From DATBRC01 sp036560485 (GTDB lineage: Bacteria > Pseudomonadota > Gammaproteobacteria > Burkholderiales > Burkholderiaceae_D): DNA of 64,000 bases. Positions within the stretch are counted from its first letter, which is position 1. Each line of letters begins with the position of its first letter. The notes beneath the pieces were generated by a model that was given only the letters and a program-made list of their open reading frames with translations, made no database searches and was not told the DNA's origin. Of the stretch, positions 17,352-26,011 are shown piece after piece. A program made the translations under genes and the position numbers. The DNA is taken from the NCBI GenBank assembly GCA_036560485.1, contig DATBRC010000015.1, positions 1-64,000 on the forward strand, given 5' to 3'.

Positions 17352-17699
17352 ATGTTATACAAAGGCAGCTGCCACTGCGGAAAAATCGCTTTTCAAGTCG
17401 AAGGAGTAATCACGGGTGCGATGGCATGTAATTGCTCCATCTGTTCTCGAAAGGGAGTGTTGATGTGGTTTGTGCCGCGGGACAAAATGCAACTCCTTAC
17501 CTCGGAACAGGCAATGCGTACCTACACATTTAACAAGCATGTGATCAAACATCACTTTTGCGATACATGCGGCATTCATCCGTTTGGCGAAGGCGTTGAT
17601 CCAAAAGGTAATCAGGTGGCGGCTATTAACATTCGTTGCCTGGAAGGTGTCGATCTGGAGTCCGTGCCGGTTCAGCATTTCGACGGTCGCGCGAAGTGA
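17352..17699 (+). CDS. GFA-family (glutathione-dependent formaldehyde-activating-like) zinc protein
   Basis: The 115-residue protein has the GFA/CENP-V zinc motifs: GSCHCGKIAF (C-x-C), CNCSICSRKG (C-x-C-x2-C) and FCDTCG (C-x2-C). The structural and catalytic zinc ligands all look present. Members have been linked to formaldehyde-glutathione adducts, but most have no proven reaction. AGGGAG precedes the ATG. It is 44 bp after the MFS gene and probably the last gene of the TetR-controlled set. Confidence 0.88.
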   Translation: MLYKGSCHCGKIAFQVEGVITGAMACNCSICSRKGVLMWFVPRDKMQLLTSEQAMRTYTFNKHVIKHHFCDTCGIHPFGEGVDPKGNQVAAINIRCLEGVDLESVPVQHFDGRAK

Positions 17700-17763
17700 C
17701 TGACGATATCAACAATACAGAGCGCCAGTTCCATATGCGCGCTGTTCAAGAGATCGATAACCG

Positions 17764-18333
17764 TCAGCACCATTCACAATCCGGCGCCGGTACGTTGAAG
17801 CCATTGAGCGTAGTCGATACAAGCGCGTACAGTCCAACAAGATAAATCAACTCGTTGATACCTTGTTGACCGAAGGTGGTCATTGCCAGTTGATAGAGTG
17901 GTTCGGGCAAGGTGCCGCCGCGGCTGAGTGCGTAGGCTACATTGTATGCAATATCTTCTTCATTGCTCAGGTCGTTCGGCTTCAAGTCGGCTACCAGGGT
18001 CGATAAGCGCTCGGTCGACATGCCTTCATGTTCAGCGATAGCAATGTGCGCATAAATTTCATACGCCGCATCAAAACGCGCGCCCACGACAAGAATGGCA
18101 ATTTGGCGGACGTTATCGGGAAGCGTTGCATTCGCGGTCATTGCCAAGGTCAAGTCCCAGATCGCCTTGCCGATCCTGGGTTCGTGCAGCCACGGATTCC
18201 ATGGCCCTATTAGCGCACCATCTTCTCGTTCGGACTTGAATGCATTGAAATTGCTGGAGATCCCTTTACGCATGTCTTGGTAGAGCTGCTTTTGTTGGGG
18301 TGTCAGGTCGGTTGGAGCAATCAGTGGCAGGCG
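17764..18333 (-). CDS. Carboxymuconolactone decarboxylase-family protein lacking the Cys pair
   Basis: The 189-residue protein follows the CMD/AhpD-like helical pattern (NVRQIAILVVGARFDAAYEI, then YAHIAIAEHEG). The usual peroxidase C-x2-C motif is absent; the position reads EIYAHI, as in the CMD subgroup that has an acid/His pair instead. It is therefore unlikely to be an alkylhydroperoxidase; a decarboxylase-like or unknown reaction is more probable. The ATG at 18333 follows AGAGAAA; an earlier ATG at 18366 adds eleven residues. It is convergent with the GFA gene. Confidence 0.8.
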   Translation of the reverse strand, partial: RLPLIAPTDLTPQQKQLYQDMRKGISSNFNAFKSEREDGALIGPWNPWLHEPRIGKAIWDLTLAMTANATLPDNVRQIAILVVGARFDAAYEIYAHIAIAEHEGMSTERLSTLVADLKPNDLSNEEDIAYNVAYALSRGGTLPEPLYQLAMTTFGQQGINELIYLVGLYALVSTTLNGFNVPAPDCEWC

Positions 18334-18481
18334 CATTGGATTTCTCTTATCTGGATGCAATTGCATGGATAAGAGATGGGATCATGCCCGCCATTTGTTC
18401 GTTGTGCGTTTAATCAATCATGTTGCTGATTACAGCAATATCGCGGAACTCAGTAACGTTAAAAAATTGATGACAATAAAG

Positions 18482-18814
18482 TTATCCGCTCAGCCCGTTG
18501 ATGATGGCAGCATTGGCTGCGCTCAGCTCGAAAAATTGAAAACCGGTTCGATATTCCCCCGCGCTATTGCGCACGCCATAAACGGTTTTCACAATTGCAG
18601 AGAATGGATGTGAAATGCCATTGATAAGTGCGTCGAATTTAACTACGCCGTACTGGCCGGAATTGATTTGCTTATCAAGCATCAAACTAATGCCGCCAAG
18701 TGAAATATCGACCGTCCATAATTCTACCGGAGGGTTGTTTTCTATCGATATCGTGGCACGGCAGCGAAATGGTTTGCGCGGGTAGACTCGTTCCTGGTCG
18801 GTCATTTCTGTCAT
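18482..18814 (-). CDS. PilZ-domain c-di-GMP receptor
   Basis: This 110-residue protein is essentially one PilZ domain. It shows the R-x3-R-type ligand loop (YPRKPFRCRA) and the second signature DISLGGIS (D-x-S-x-G-G), so c-di-GMP binding is expected. GGAG stands before the ATG. It is close to a coiled-coil membrane protein, an HD-GYP protein and a GGDEF protein, so it is probably the local reader of c-di-GMP; the target process (motility or exopolysaccharide) is unknown. Confidence 0.9.
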   Translation of the reverse strand: MTEMTDQERVYPRKPFRCRATISIENNPPVELWTVDISLGGISLMLDKQINSGQYGVVKFDALINGISHPFSAIVKTVYGVRNSAGEYRTGFQFFELSAANAAIINGLSG

Positions 18815-18894
18815 ATGTCGTCTCCAATTTTGATGTTTTCATTCTTTTGCAAAGAGCATCGTTACGCTGCAATTTACTATTTATGAAATGAGTT

Positions 18895-19920
18895 CTACTT
18901 CCCCTTTTCTTTTGCAGCGCTGTCTTGCGCCGCGTTTTCAGCATTCCATGCGCGTATTGCGTCTCCCAATGCGTGCATATTTTTTTTCATGGTTTCAGGA
19001 TCCTGACCGCTTGAAAGCGTGACTCCTCCATTTACCGCTTTGATATCGGAAGGCTTGTTTTGAGAGGAGCTTGCAACAGGTGCGGGGTCGGAAATTTTAT
19101 TCTGTCGTGACATGCCATTAGCAGAAGCAGAAATTGTTTTGGGTGATTCCGATTTGGGTGATTCTGATACTTTATCAGAAGGGATGGATGTTACTTTCTT
19201 CGCTTTGATTTCTTTTTGAATGGCGGGAGGCGCCGCAATATCCGGAGCAGGAGCCTTCTCCTGTGTCATGGTCATATAGCCAATGGTGCCAATCGTGTCT
19301 ACTAACAAGATTGCCGCAGCAATTGTCAAGTTTTTGCCTGTTATCAGGCGACGGATCCAGGCTTGCCGTAATTCTGCTTTGAAATTTTTGTGCAGTTGAG
19401 TCGTTTCTCCCAAGCGAAGATCCATTTCGCTATTCAAATCCTGAACTGTTTGTGCAAAATATTCGGCGGATTCTTTCGATGGCTGTTCTTCAGCCTCTTT
19501 GAGCGTGCGATTTATTAACGCGTCCAGTTTCTCAACGATCTTTTCCTTGATGGCCTGTGCATTCGAGATAATTGACGCATCGAGACCATCCAGGGAATGC
19601 AGCGATTTTTCGACGGATTTTCTGGCCGGATGATCCGAAGCCAATACATCTTTGGCTGTTAAAAACACGGCGTCCCGTTGCCTGTTTTTGCGCGCGCTGA
19701 TTTTCTTCTGCGAGTCTTGCTCGCTTACCGGTTCAAGAAAAGGCGCGGAAAATTTGTGAAGTAAATTTTTGTAATTTTTAACTGCATGGATGAGTGTCTT
19801 CGTTACGCGAACAGTTCGCTTGAGCCGTTCGAATTGGACCTTTTTTTCGGAAGGCGACATCACCTCCAGGACCGATGGTCCTGATGATGTTTCCGTATCC
19901 GGTTTGTTTTTATTATCCAT
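18895..19920 (-). CDS. Single-pass membrane protein with coiled coil, unknown function
   Basis: The 341-residue protein is highly charged and helical up to residue 195, with a hydrophobic helix at about 197-217 (KNLTIAAAILLVDTIGTIGY) and a Pro/Lys/Ser-rich C-terminal tail likely to be periplasmic or disordered. No domain is recognised. A GGGAGA ribosome-binding site precedes the ATG. It lies between the PilZ and HD-GYP genes on the same strand, with gaps of about 80 and 50 bp, so it may be co-transcribed with the HD-GYP gene. Confidence 0.65.
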   Translation of the reverse strand: MDNKNKPDTETSSGPSVLEVMSPSEKKVQFERLKRTVRVTKTLIHAVKNYKNLLHKFSAPFLEPVSEQDSQKKISARKNRQRDAVFLTAKDVLASDHPARKSVEKSLHSLDGLDASIISNAQAIKEKIVEKLDALINRTLKEAEEQPSKESAEYFAQTVQDLNSEMDLRLGETTQLHKNFKAELRQAWIRRLITGKNLTIAAAILLVDTIGTIGYMTMTQEKAPAPDIAAPPAIQKEIKAKKVTSIPSDKVSESPKSESPKTISASANGMSRQNKISDPAPVASSSQNKPSDIKAVNGGVTLSSGQDPETMKKNMHALGDAIRAWNAENAAQDSAAKEKGK

Positions 19921-19970
19921 CGCGTTATCGTCTCCCGCATGGTTGATAACGACATGTCCAGCCGCTTTCT

Positions 19971-21110
19971 TTAACCGGCGGCTTCATTCCCCCAAAGACG
20001 CTGCATACTGAAACATTGGGGCGCATCTTCTATTGACAGTGCTTGCAGGATCGCAAATCGTTCGTGGGATGTGTCGCGCGCGATCGGCATGGCCAGCGGT
20101 GCGCCAAATTGCCCAATACATGCGTGAACAATCGGTGTTTGCTGCGTGTCGCCATTCTTGGTGACGATCGCATGTTCGCCACTCTTGAGTTTAACGGCGG
20201 TCCCTGCAGGATAAAGCCCGATTGCCCCAATAAAATACGGAGCCAGATTTTTACTTCCTCTTTTCTGGTCACCGGCAAACATGCTGCGCAGAGCATTGTT
20301 GGACGGTAACGGTTTGCGATCCGCGCGCCCGGTCACGCGATCACAGAACATATCCGACAACGCCAATATTTGTGCGTTTTGCGGAATGTTTGCAGCTGTT
20401 TTCCCGGCAGGGTATCCGCTGCCATCTTCACATTCATGGTGGTCAAGTACATACGATAACCATTCAGGGTTTGTCACCCCTGCTTGTTGAAGCATCTTGA
20501 CGCTTTCTTGCGGATGCTGACGGATCGCTGCTCTTTCTTTTTCTGTTAATGGAGCGGATCTTTGGTGATATTCATTTTGCTGTCTCAGCATGCCCAGGTT
20601 CATGGTAAGTGCCGCGGCAACGAGTAATGCGATCTCATCGTCCGATTTTTTCATGGCTTGCGCCACAAGAATGCACATGACTGCGACGTTCAAAGAATGC
20701 CGGATGGCGTAATCAGTAATCGCTCGATTCAGAAAAATCGAGGCTAGTGCGATATCTTTATTGATTCGTACGGCTTGAATGATGTCATTGGAAATGGCGA
20801 TAATTTTGTTGGATGCGTCGCTCTGAAGATGAAGCGAATACATCAACGGCCCAATATGCCGGCCCGCATTGATCAATTGCAGAATGACCGACGGTTGCTC
20901 TTGTACGATCACACGTTCTTTAGATGCAGTTTTAGGAGATGCATCTTTTATATCGAAGAAAATACCTGCTTCAAGCATCTTGTTAAGCTGGCTGAGAGTA
21001 TCAATTACATTGCCTTTTTTAACCAGCAGTCCTCCACGCGCATCGAAAATATCCCATTTCAATGGCTGTCCTATGTGGATTTCTTTTGGGTCAATGGCTA
21101 TTAAATTCAT
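19971..21110 (-). CDS. HD-GYP-domain protein with a degenerate HD pair
   Basis: The 379-residue protein has an N-terminal region like those that precede HD-GYP domains in proteobacteria and a C-terminal HD-GYP domain. HHECEDGSGYP (from residue 224), His138, His199 and Asp253 are conserved. The central His-Asp metal pair is replaced: the expected HDIGK reads MNLGM (Met170-Asn171). The c-di-GMP phosphodiesterase may thus be inactive or bind metals differently, and could act as a receptor. It is next to the coiled-coil membrane protein and close to PilZ and GGDEF genes. Confidence 0.88.
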   Translation of the reverse strand: MNLIAIDPKEIHIGQPLKWDIFDARGGLLVKKGNVIDTLSQLNKMLEAGIFFDIKDASPKTASKERVIVQEQPSVILQLINAGRHIGPLMYSLHLQSDASNKIIAISNDIIQAVRINKDIALASIFLNRAITDYAIRHSLNVAVMCILVAQAMKKSDDEIALLVAAALTMNLGMLRQQNEYHQRSAPLTEKERAAIRQHPQESVKMLQQAGVTNPEWLSYVLDHHECEDGSGYPAGKTAANIPQNAQILALSDMFCDRVTGRADRKPLPSNNALRSMFAGDQKRGSKNLAPYFIGAIGLYPAGTAVKLKSGEHAIVTKNGDTQQTPIVHACIGQFGAPLAMPIARDTSHERFAILQALSIEDAPQCFSMQRLWGNEAAG

Positions 21111-21310
21111 GAAGAAGACCCCGCTTTTTTAAGGAAGATCATGCAAACCTGATAATTTAATCTATCACCAAGAGTATATTAATGCGTATGTGTCAGTTAA
21201 TCTTATCAATGGCACTGGCGTCAAGTAAGCAGTGTGACTGAAGATTATATCGAGGCATAATGCTGTTGTTTCCTGGCGACGGGCGGCTATCCGGCAAATT
21301 GATCATTTTA

Positions 21311-21407
21311 GGACTGACTCAAAACCGCCCCAGCCGCGTTGCTGCTCCTTGCCTTGTATTTTGTATTGCTTCGTCGCGACGCTTGCCGGGAATGCTATGC
21401 GTAAGTC
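21311..21407. repeat. Degenerate MITE-like palindromic element
   Basis: This 97-bp element shares the left end (GGACT-AC-CAAAA-CGCC-CAGC) and the core CGTTGCTGCTCCTTGCC with the element at 51475-51581. Its right end TGCGTAAGTC is the inverted terminus seen there and at 60304. It is more diverged than the 51475 copy. A leftward reading frame across it is judged accidental. Confidence 0.65.
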
Positions 21408-21561
21408 TTCAATTGAATGGTTGCTATTGAGGCATTTTTCTATTTGGCCGGTGGACAACTGACGAATAGAGAGGTAGAAACAGCGATGTTGTAACAATTT
21501 GTGCTATAGGGTTTCAACTAATATAGAATTTTATTTCCCAGCCTTATTTTTGAATGTATTC

Positions 21562-22587
21562 ATGCAAAACCTCGATACCCAAAAGTTACTGCGCTCGCTT
21601 GCAAAGCTGATTGAAAAGCCGGAAATAAAAGCGCTTCAGCTTTCGATGATAAAAACGCTCAGCGAAATCATCAATGCGGAATCGATCCTGCTATACGAGA
21701 TCCGTACTCTCAAGCGGGTCTCGACTGAGCAGGCCGAGACTTTCCTGATGCCGGTCGGTTATGAAGACAGCTTCATCGATGACACATCTCCTCCTATGCT
21801 GCTGAATCAGGAGCCGCAGTTTGAAGAATGCTTTCAAGCCAAGGAAGTGGTAGTTAAAAAAATTGGCAGTCCACCGGATTCGGTATTTCGATCCATTCAT
21901 CCTATCCTTGGAGCGAAAGGTGTGACAGGATTTCTTGTCATCGACACTTTGCAATTTATTCAGCGTGATCATGATCTTGCATCGACCTTGCTTGGCTTGT
22001 ACAACAATTATCTTTTGCTGCTGAACGACAATCAGCGTGATCATTTAACGGGGCTGCTCAACAGAAAATCGTTCGATGACAAGATCATGAAAATGGCTCT
22101 CTCCTTGAGTGACGCCAATAAGAGGACCATCGACAAGGTGCAGTATTGTCTCGCAGTGCTCGACATCGATCACTTCAAACGTGTCAACGATACTTACGGC
22201 CATTTGCTGGGCGATGAAGTGTTATTGCATTTTTCGCAGTGCATGAATGAAACCTTTCGCGAGTACGATCTTCTCTTCCGTGTCGGCGGTGAAGAATTTG
22301 TTGTGGTCTTGCGCAATGTGGATCCATTGAGCGCCGCAGCGATCATGGAACGGTTTCGCAGAGCGGTGGAAACCCACTATTTCCCGCAAGTCGGTCAAGT
22401 CACCGTGAGCATCGGTGTTACCTTCATTGGCGCCAATGATTTGCCGATGACAGTCATGGATCGCGCTGACAAGACGCTGTACTACGTCAAGGAAAACGGC
22501 CGCAATCAAGTTGCGTTCTTCGAGCATTTGGTCGAAGAAGGAAAATTGAAAGATAACGCGATTGAAGGTGATGTCGAACTGTTTTAA
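21562..22587 (+). CDS. Diguanylate cyclase with N-terminal sensory domain
   Basis: The 341-residue protein has a GAF-like N-terminal sensory domain (about residues 15-150) and a GGDEF domain with active-site GGEEF and the I-site REYD five residues before it, so it should make c-di-GMP and be product-inhibited. The ATG at 21562 starts at MQNLDTQKL; a TTG-like upstream extension overlaps the repeat-flanking region and is less likely. It is divergent from the HD-GYP gene and probably shares a c-di-GMP theme with the PilZ/HD-GYP genes. Confidence 0.9.
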   Translation: MQNLDTQKLLRSLAKLIEKPEIKALQLSMIKTLSEIINAESILLYEIRTLKRVSTEQAETFLMPVGYEDSFIDDTSPPMLLNQEPQFEECFQAKEVVVKKIGSPPDSVFRSIHPILGAKGVTGFLVIDTLQFIQRDHDLASTLLGLYNNYLLLLNDNQRDHLTGLLNRKSFDDKIMKMALSLSDANKRTIDKVQYCLAVLDIDHFKRVNDTYGHLLGDEVLLHFSQCMNETFREYDLLFRVGGEEFVVVLRNVDPLSAAAIMERFRRAVETHYFPQVGQVTVSIGVTFIGANDLPMTVMDRADKTLYYVKENGRNQVAFFEHLVEEGKLKDNAIEGDVELF

Positions 22588-23073
22588 TTGTTGCGCCGAT
22601 TTACTTTTCCAGTAGTTTAGATTTTTCCGAAATACCGGCTTGCGCGCCGCTTGCTGTCATCACTTTTTTGCGCAGCAAGAACTTCAATTCGCCTGAGTGT
22701 GACGACACGCACAAGGCTGTCATCAAAAAAACAAGCCACGCCACAGCGCGCTTGGATTGTCTCGCTACTTACTTCCCCGATTTCCGCGATTTAAACCGTT
22801 ATCTGGAGCAACACAGGTAGCGCATTTTTGATTTTTCAATGGCCGCCTTTCCACTCGGCAAACTTCCGCTTGTTATTCATACGGTAAAACTACCAGCCCG
22901 CTTGCTTCTTTTTTATATTGCTTTATTATCAACAAGTTTTGCAAATATACATTGATATTTTGCAAAATTGATTCCAATAAAAACTTATACGATTTAAAGC
23001 GCAAGAAAAAAGGATAGCTAGCAATATTTCCCTTCTTGCATGAATTAATTCTTATATAAAAGGGAGACAAGCA
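22588..23073. other. Intergenic region with a possible gene remnant
   Basis: About 490 bases between the GGDEF gene and the S53 peptidase. In the plus frame ending at TAG 22818-22820 a protein-like stretch of some 40-50 residues (ending LNRYLEQHR) has no start codon or ribosome-binding site. It may be the tail of a decayed gene. The AT-rich part 22900-23070 presumably holds the peptidase promoter. Confidence 0.4.
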
Positions 23074-25020
23074 ATGAAACTGATCCGCAATTTCCAATTG
23101 CTGCAATTAATCGTGCTCGCAGCAATCAGTATTTCCGCACAGGCTCAACAATGGGTACCTACACTCACCAAAGCGCCCCGCATACCTGATGCTGCGTCGC
23201 ATGTGGCGGCACTACCGAATGGTGCACCTATCTCGGTCGTCATTTCTTTGAAGCTGCGCAACAAATCAGAATTCGATGCGCTTACTGCCAACATCGCGAG
23301 CGGCGCTACCAGGCCAATTACAAGCGCAGAATTTTTGAGCCGTTATGCGCCATCTGCTGCGCAAGTACAGGCAGTGATCGATCATTTGACCAAGAGCGGC
23401 TTTATCAATGTAACTGTTGCCGACAATCGTTTGCTTGTCAGCGCAGAAGGCTCGCATGCGTCGGTGAAAAACGCATTCAATACTGAACTGCATAGCTACA
23501 ACATTAATGGTCGTACGGCTCACGCCAATATCGGCGACGTTGTCGTGCCGCCGTCACTTGGCAGCATCGTGCTCGCTGTGCATGGATTGCAAACCATCCA
23601 TCAGCATCATATTTTGGCAAAGCCGATGACAACTACAGCGTCGAGCACCGGCCACAATCCTGCCGAGTTTCCTGCAATTTACAATGCGTCCGGTTTGCCG
23701 AGCGCGACCAATGCCACGATCGGCATTATCACGCAAGGCAGCATGACGCAAACAGTGACCGACCTGAATTCCTTTGCAACCGGCGCAGGCTATCCAAAGC
23801 CCAATGTCAGCACGGTGATCGTTGGCACCGCAAGCACCGATACATCGGGGATCGGTGAATGGAATATGGATACCCAGGACTCACTGGCCGCTGCCGGCGG
23901 CACCATCAAGCAGATGATTCTTTACACGGCAACTACGCTCAGCGATGCCGATTTAACCAAGACCTATAATCGTGCTGTCACCGACAATCTGGCTAAAGTG
24001 ATCAACGTATCGCTCGGCGAATGTGAAAATGATGCGAAGAGTTCCGGCATCATGGCCAGCAACGATCAGATTTTTCAAACCGCTGTTGCGCAAGGTCAGA
24101 CATTTTCTGTTTCATCCGGCGATTCCGGCGCCTATGAGTGCGGTAGTTACACTACCTCGCAAAGCTATCCGGCAGTCTCTCCCTACGTGATCGCTGCGGG
24201 CGGCACGTTGCTGACGACGAGCGGCACCACATGGGTTTCTGAATCGGTATGGGCGTGCTCTTACTGGACCGATTGCCAGCAAAGCTCCAGCGGCGGCGCA
24301 GGTGGCGGCCCAAGTCTGACAGAGACAGCGCCAAGCTGGCAAAAAAATGCGGGCGTGCTTGGCACATCCACCATGCGCGGCGTGCCTGATATCTCGTTTG
24401 ACGCATCACCAGCCAGCGGCGCTTTGGTGTTGGTCAAAGGCGCGACCCAACAAATTGGCGGCACCAGTCTTGCAGCACCTTTGTTCACAGGCTTCTGGGC
24501 GCGCGTTCAATCGATGAATAATAATGCGCTGGCTTTCCCCGCATCCGCTATCTACCAAAAAGCGGCGGGCAATGCCGGCATGTTCCATGACGTCACGTCG
24601 GGCAGTAACGGCGGTTACAGCGCAAAGACAGGTTGGGATTATGCGAGCGGCTATGGTAGTTTGAATATGGCGAATTTTGCTGCAGCGATGGGTTCCGGTT
24701 CAACATCGACCACGACATCAACGGTCGCTACGACGACGACATCTACGGCATCAACGACCAGCACGACCAAGGCTTCAACGACTACCACGACCAAGGCTTC
24801 AACGACTACCACGACATCAACCACCACCACGACCGCTGTGGCAGCAACCTGTTACACCACCAGTAATTACTATCATGTGTACTATGGCCGCGCGCATAAT
24901 AACTATGGTTATGTTTATGCAAATGGCTCGAACCAGTATATGGGCCTGGACAATCTCTTCACCACCACTACGTTGAAGAAGACGGGCACCAATTACTACG
25001 TCATCGGCACTTGTCCGTAA
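23074..25020 (+). CDS. Secreted S53 (sedolisin/kumamolisin) peptidase with Thr-rich linker and C-terminal domain
   Basis: The 648-residue protein has a signal peptide (cleavage after about residue 24), a pro-kumamolisin activation domain (about 35-185) and an S53 catalytic domain. Predicted catalytic residues are Glu262 and Asp266 in GEWNMDTQD, oxyanion Asp350 in SSGDSG and nucleophile Ser465 in GGTSLAAP. Calcium ligands appear at Asp507 and in GWDYASGYG. A Thr/Ser linker (about 543-588) leads to a small domain with Cys593 and Cys647 (YYHVYYGRAHNNYG, MGLDNLF), a module that also ends other secreted hydrolases of betaproteobacteria. It should be an acid-active secreted endopeptidase. It is monocistronic, ended by a strong terminator. 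Confidence 0.92.
   Translation: MKLIRNFQLLQLIVLAAISISAQAQQWVPTLTKAPRIPDAASHVAALPNGAPISVVISLKLRNKSEFDALTANIASGATRPITSAEFLSRYAPSAAQVQAVIDHLTKSGFINVTVADNRLLVSAEGSHASVKNAFNTELHSYNINGRTAHANIGDVVVPPSLGSIVLAVHGLQTIHQHHILAKPMTTTASSTGHNPAEFPAIYNASGLPSATNATIGIITQGSMTQTVTDLNSFATGAGYPKPNVSTVIVGTASTDTSGIGEWNMDTQDSLAAAGGTIKQMILYTATTLSDADLTKTYNRAVTDNLAKVINVSLGECENDAKSSGIMASNDQIFQTAVAQGQTFSVSSGDSGAYECGSYTTSQSYPAVSPYVIAAGGTLLTTSGTTWVSESVWACSYWTDCQQSSSGGAGGGPSLTETAPSWQKNAGVLGTSTMRGVPDISFDASPASGALVLVKGATQQIGGTSLAAPLFTGFWARVQSMNNNALAFPASAIYQKAAGNAGMFHDVTSGSNGGYSAKTGWDYASGYGSLNMANFAAAMGSGSTSTTTSTVATTTTSTASTTSTTKASTTTTTKASTTTTTSTTTTTAVAATCYTTSNYYHVYYGRAHNNYGYVYANGSNQYMGLDNLFTTTTLKKTGTNYYVIGTCP
24705..24845 (+). 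repeat. Low-complexity Thr-codon repeat with a 24-bp perfect duplication
   Basis: This stretch inside the S53 gene encodes the Thr/Ser/Lys/Ala linker. ACGACCAAGGCTTCAACGAC and four further bases occur twice in tandem (24763-24786 and 24787-24810). Copy-number change here would alter linker length without a frameshift. Confidence 0.8.
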
Positions 25021-25040
25021 TCTGCATAACGTTGCAATGA

Positions 25041-25074
25041 ACAGAGCCCGATATTCCGGGCTCTGTCTTATTTA
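25041..25074. terminator. Rho-independent terminator, possibly bidirectional
   Basis: ACAGAGCCCG and CGGGCTCTGT form a perfect 10-bp stem with a 6-base loop, followed on the plus strand by CTTATTT. It lies 20 bp after the S53 peptidase stop and directly behind the stop of the small leftward gene at 25075, so it probably serves the peptidase gene and may serve both. Confidence 0.85.
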
Positions 25075-25233
25075 TCAACGCGTTTTAATGCGTTTGTGTT
25101 CTTCTGTCGCAGGGTTCCATCCAAGTGCCTTGCGAATGCGCTCTGGTGAAGGAGGAGGGTGATGCGCCATGATTGTTAACATAAGCCACTTCCGAACCAT
25201 TTCCTTGCTGGGTTTACTGATAGTGTTCATCAT
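25075..25233 (-). CDS. Small basic protein, 52 aa, unknown function
   Basis: The frame starts at ATG 25233 after an excellent ribosome-binding site (GAGGTGAC) and ends at TGA just before a hairpin terminator. The product is basic, with a hydrophobic patch (WLMLTIMA), a proline cluster (HHPPPSPE) and a C-terminal motif IRKALGW. A similar I-R-R-E-L-G-W motif ends the small gene at 54310. The clean start signal, terminator and shared motif support a real gene. Function is unknown. Confidence 0.6.
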   Translation of the reverse strand: MMNTISKPSKEMVRKWLMLTIMAHHPPPSPERIRKALGWNPATEEHKRIKTR

Positions 25234-25273
25234 GTCACCTCGTTACAAGATTGTGAATGGCACTTTCCTTAGC

Positions 25274-25370
25274 GCGCCTAACAAAATGCAGTTGGCGGCG
25301 TTGCTTCTACTTGCCGTACGCTCGTACTGTCTGCGTCGGCGCGCCTAGCCAACCGCATTTTGTTAGACGC
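25274..25370. repeat. MITE-like palindromic element
   Basis: A 97-bp palindrome has arms GCGCCTAACAAAATGC-GTTGGC and its inverted copy ending at 25370 (two mismatches over 23 bp). The core GGCGTTGCTTCTACTTGCCGTAC resembles the core of the elements at 21311 and 51475, but the termini differ. It lies between a small gene and the DUF2244 gene. Confidence 0.75.
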
Positions 25371-25448
25371 TCTTATAACTTCCTTTCGTGCATTTGATTG
25401 TCATGCCTTCTTGAATTATCCGGAACAGATATCAATAGTTTTAGTCAC

Positions 25449-25916
25449 TTATACTCTTGCCGGCATGAATAAACCACCGCGCAATTCATTTCGCAATTCC
25501 TTCGCAACACGTCGCCTTTTCGATTTAGTTACAAAACGTCCGACTTCAATTCTGACGCCTTTCGCTTCCAGCTTGATAAGATCCTCTGCACGGCTTGGCA
25601 GTGTGATGCGTGTCCAATATGGATCCAGCTGTATGCGTTGTACTTGCTCGGCCTCGACCCGTTCAATCAACAGACAGCCATCCATCAGAACGATATGCTC
25701 ATGATCAGTCGCGTGACGTGCATATTGGATAAATGCCACTGCCACGATTGCCACTTCCAGTATCGCATAGGCCAGCACATACCATGCGCCATGCAAAGTG
25801 AATATCCCCGCTACGACAAACGCCAGGATGCATGGCGCACTAAAGGCCAATGCGGCCTGGCGCGGCGACAATGAACAGTTGCGCTTTAAATTCCATTCAT
25901 GTTTATGTTTATACAT
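25449..25916 (-). CDS. DUF2244-family membrane protein
   Basis: The 155-residue protein has two adjacent membrane helices near residues 15-35 and 40-60 followed by a soluble part containing the DUF2244 pattern (HEHIVLMDGCLLIER; DPYWTRITL). Such genes often accompany cytochrome oxidase genes, and here it is directly downstream of a subunit I gene on the same strand. A role in oxidase assembly or function is suggested only by this association. The ATG at 25916 is used; a GTG at 25940 adds eight residues. Confidence 0.78.
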   Translation of the reverse strand: MYKHKHEWNLKRNCSLSPRQAALAFSAPCILAFVVAGIFTLHGAWYVLAYAILEVAIVAVAFIQYARHATDHEHIVLMDGCLLIERVEAEQVQRIQLDPYWTRITLPSRAEDLIKLEAKGVRIEVGRFVTKSKRRRVAKELRNELRGGLFMPARV

Positions 25917-26011
25917 TGATGGCCCCGCTAGCACATACACTGGCTATCACAACATAGTAGGCGTATCCATTCTCATGCCACTCTCCCGGATTGCATGGTT
26001 TTTACCGGCCC

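Noticed and set aside
22660..22820. Possible transposase or phage gene fragment
   Set aside because: The protein-like stretch has no start signal and no recognisable family, so it is only mentioned in the intergenic entry.
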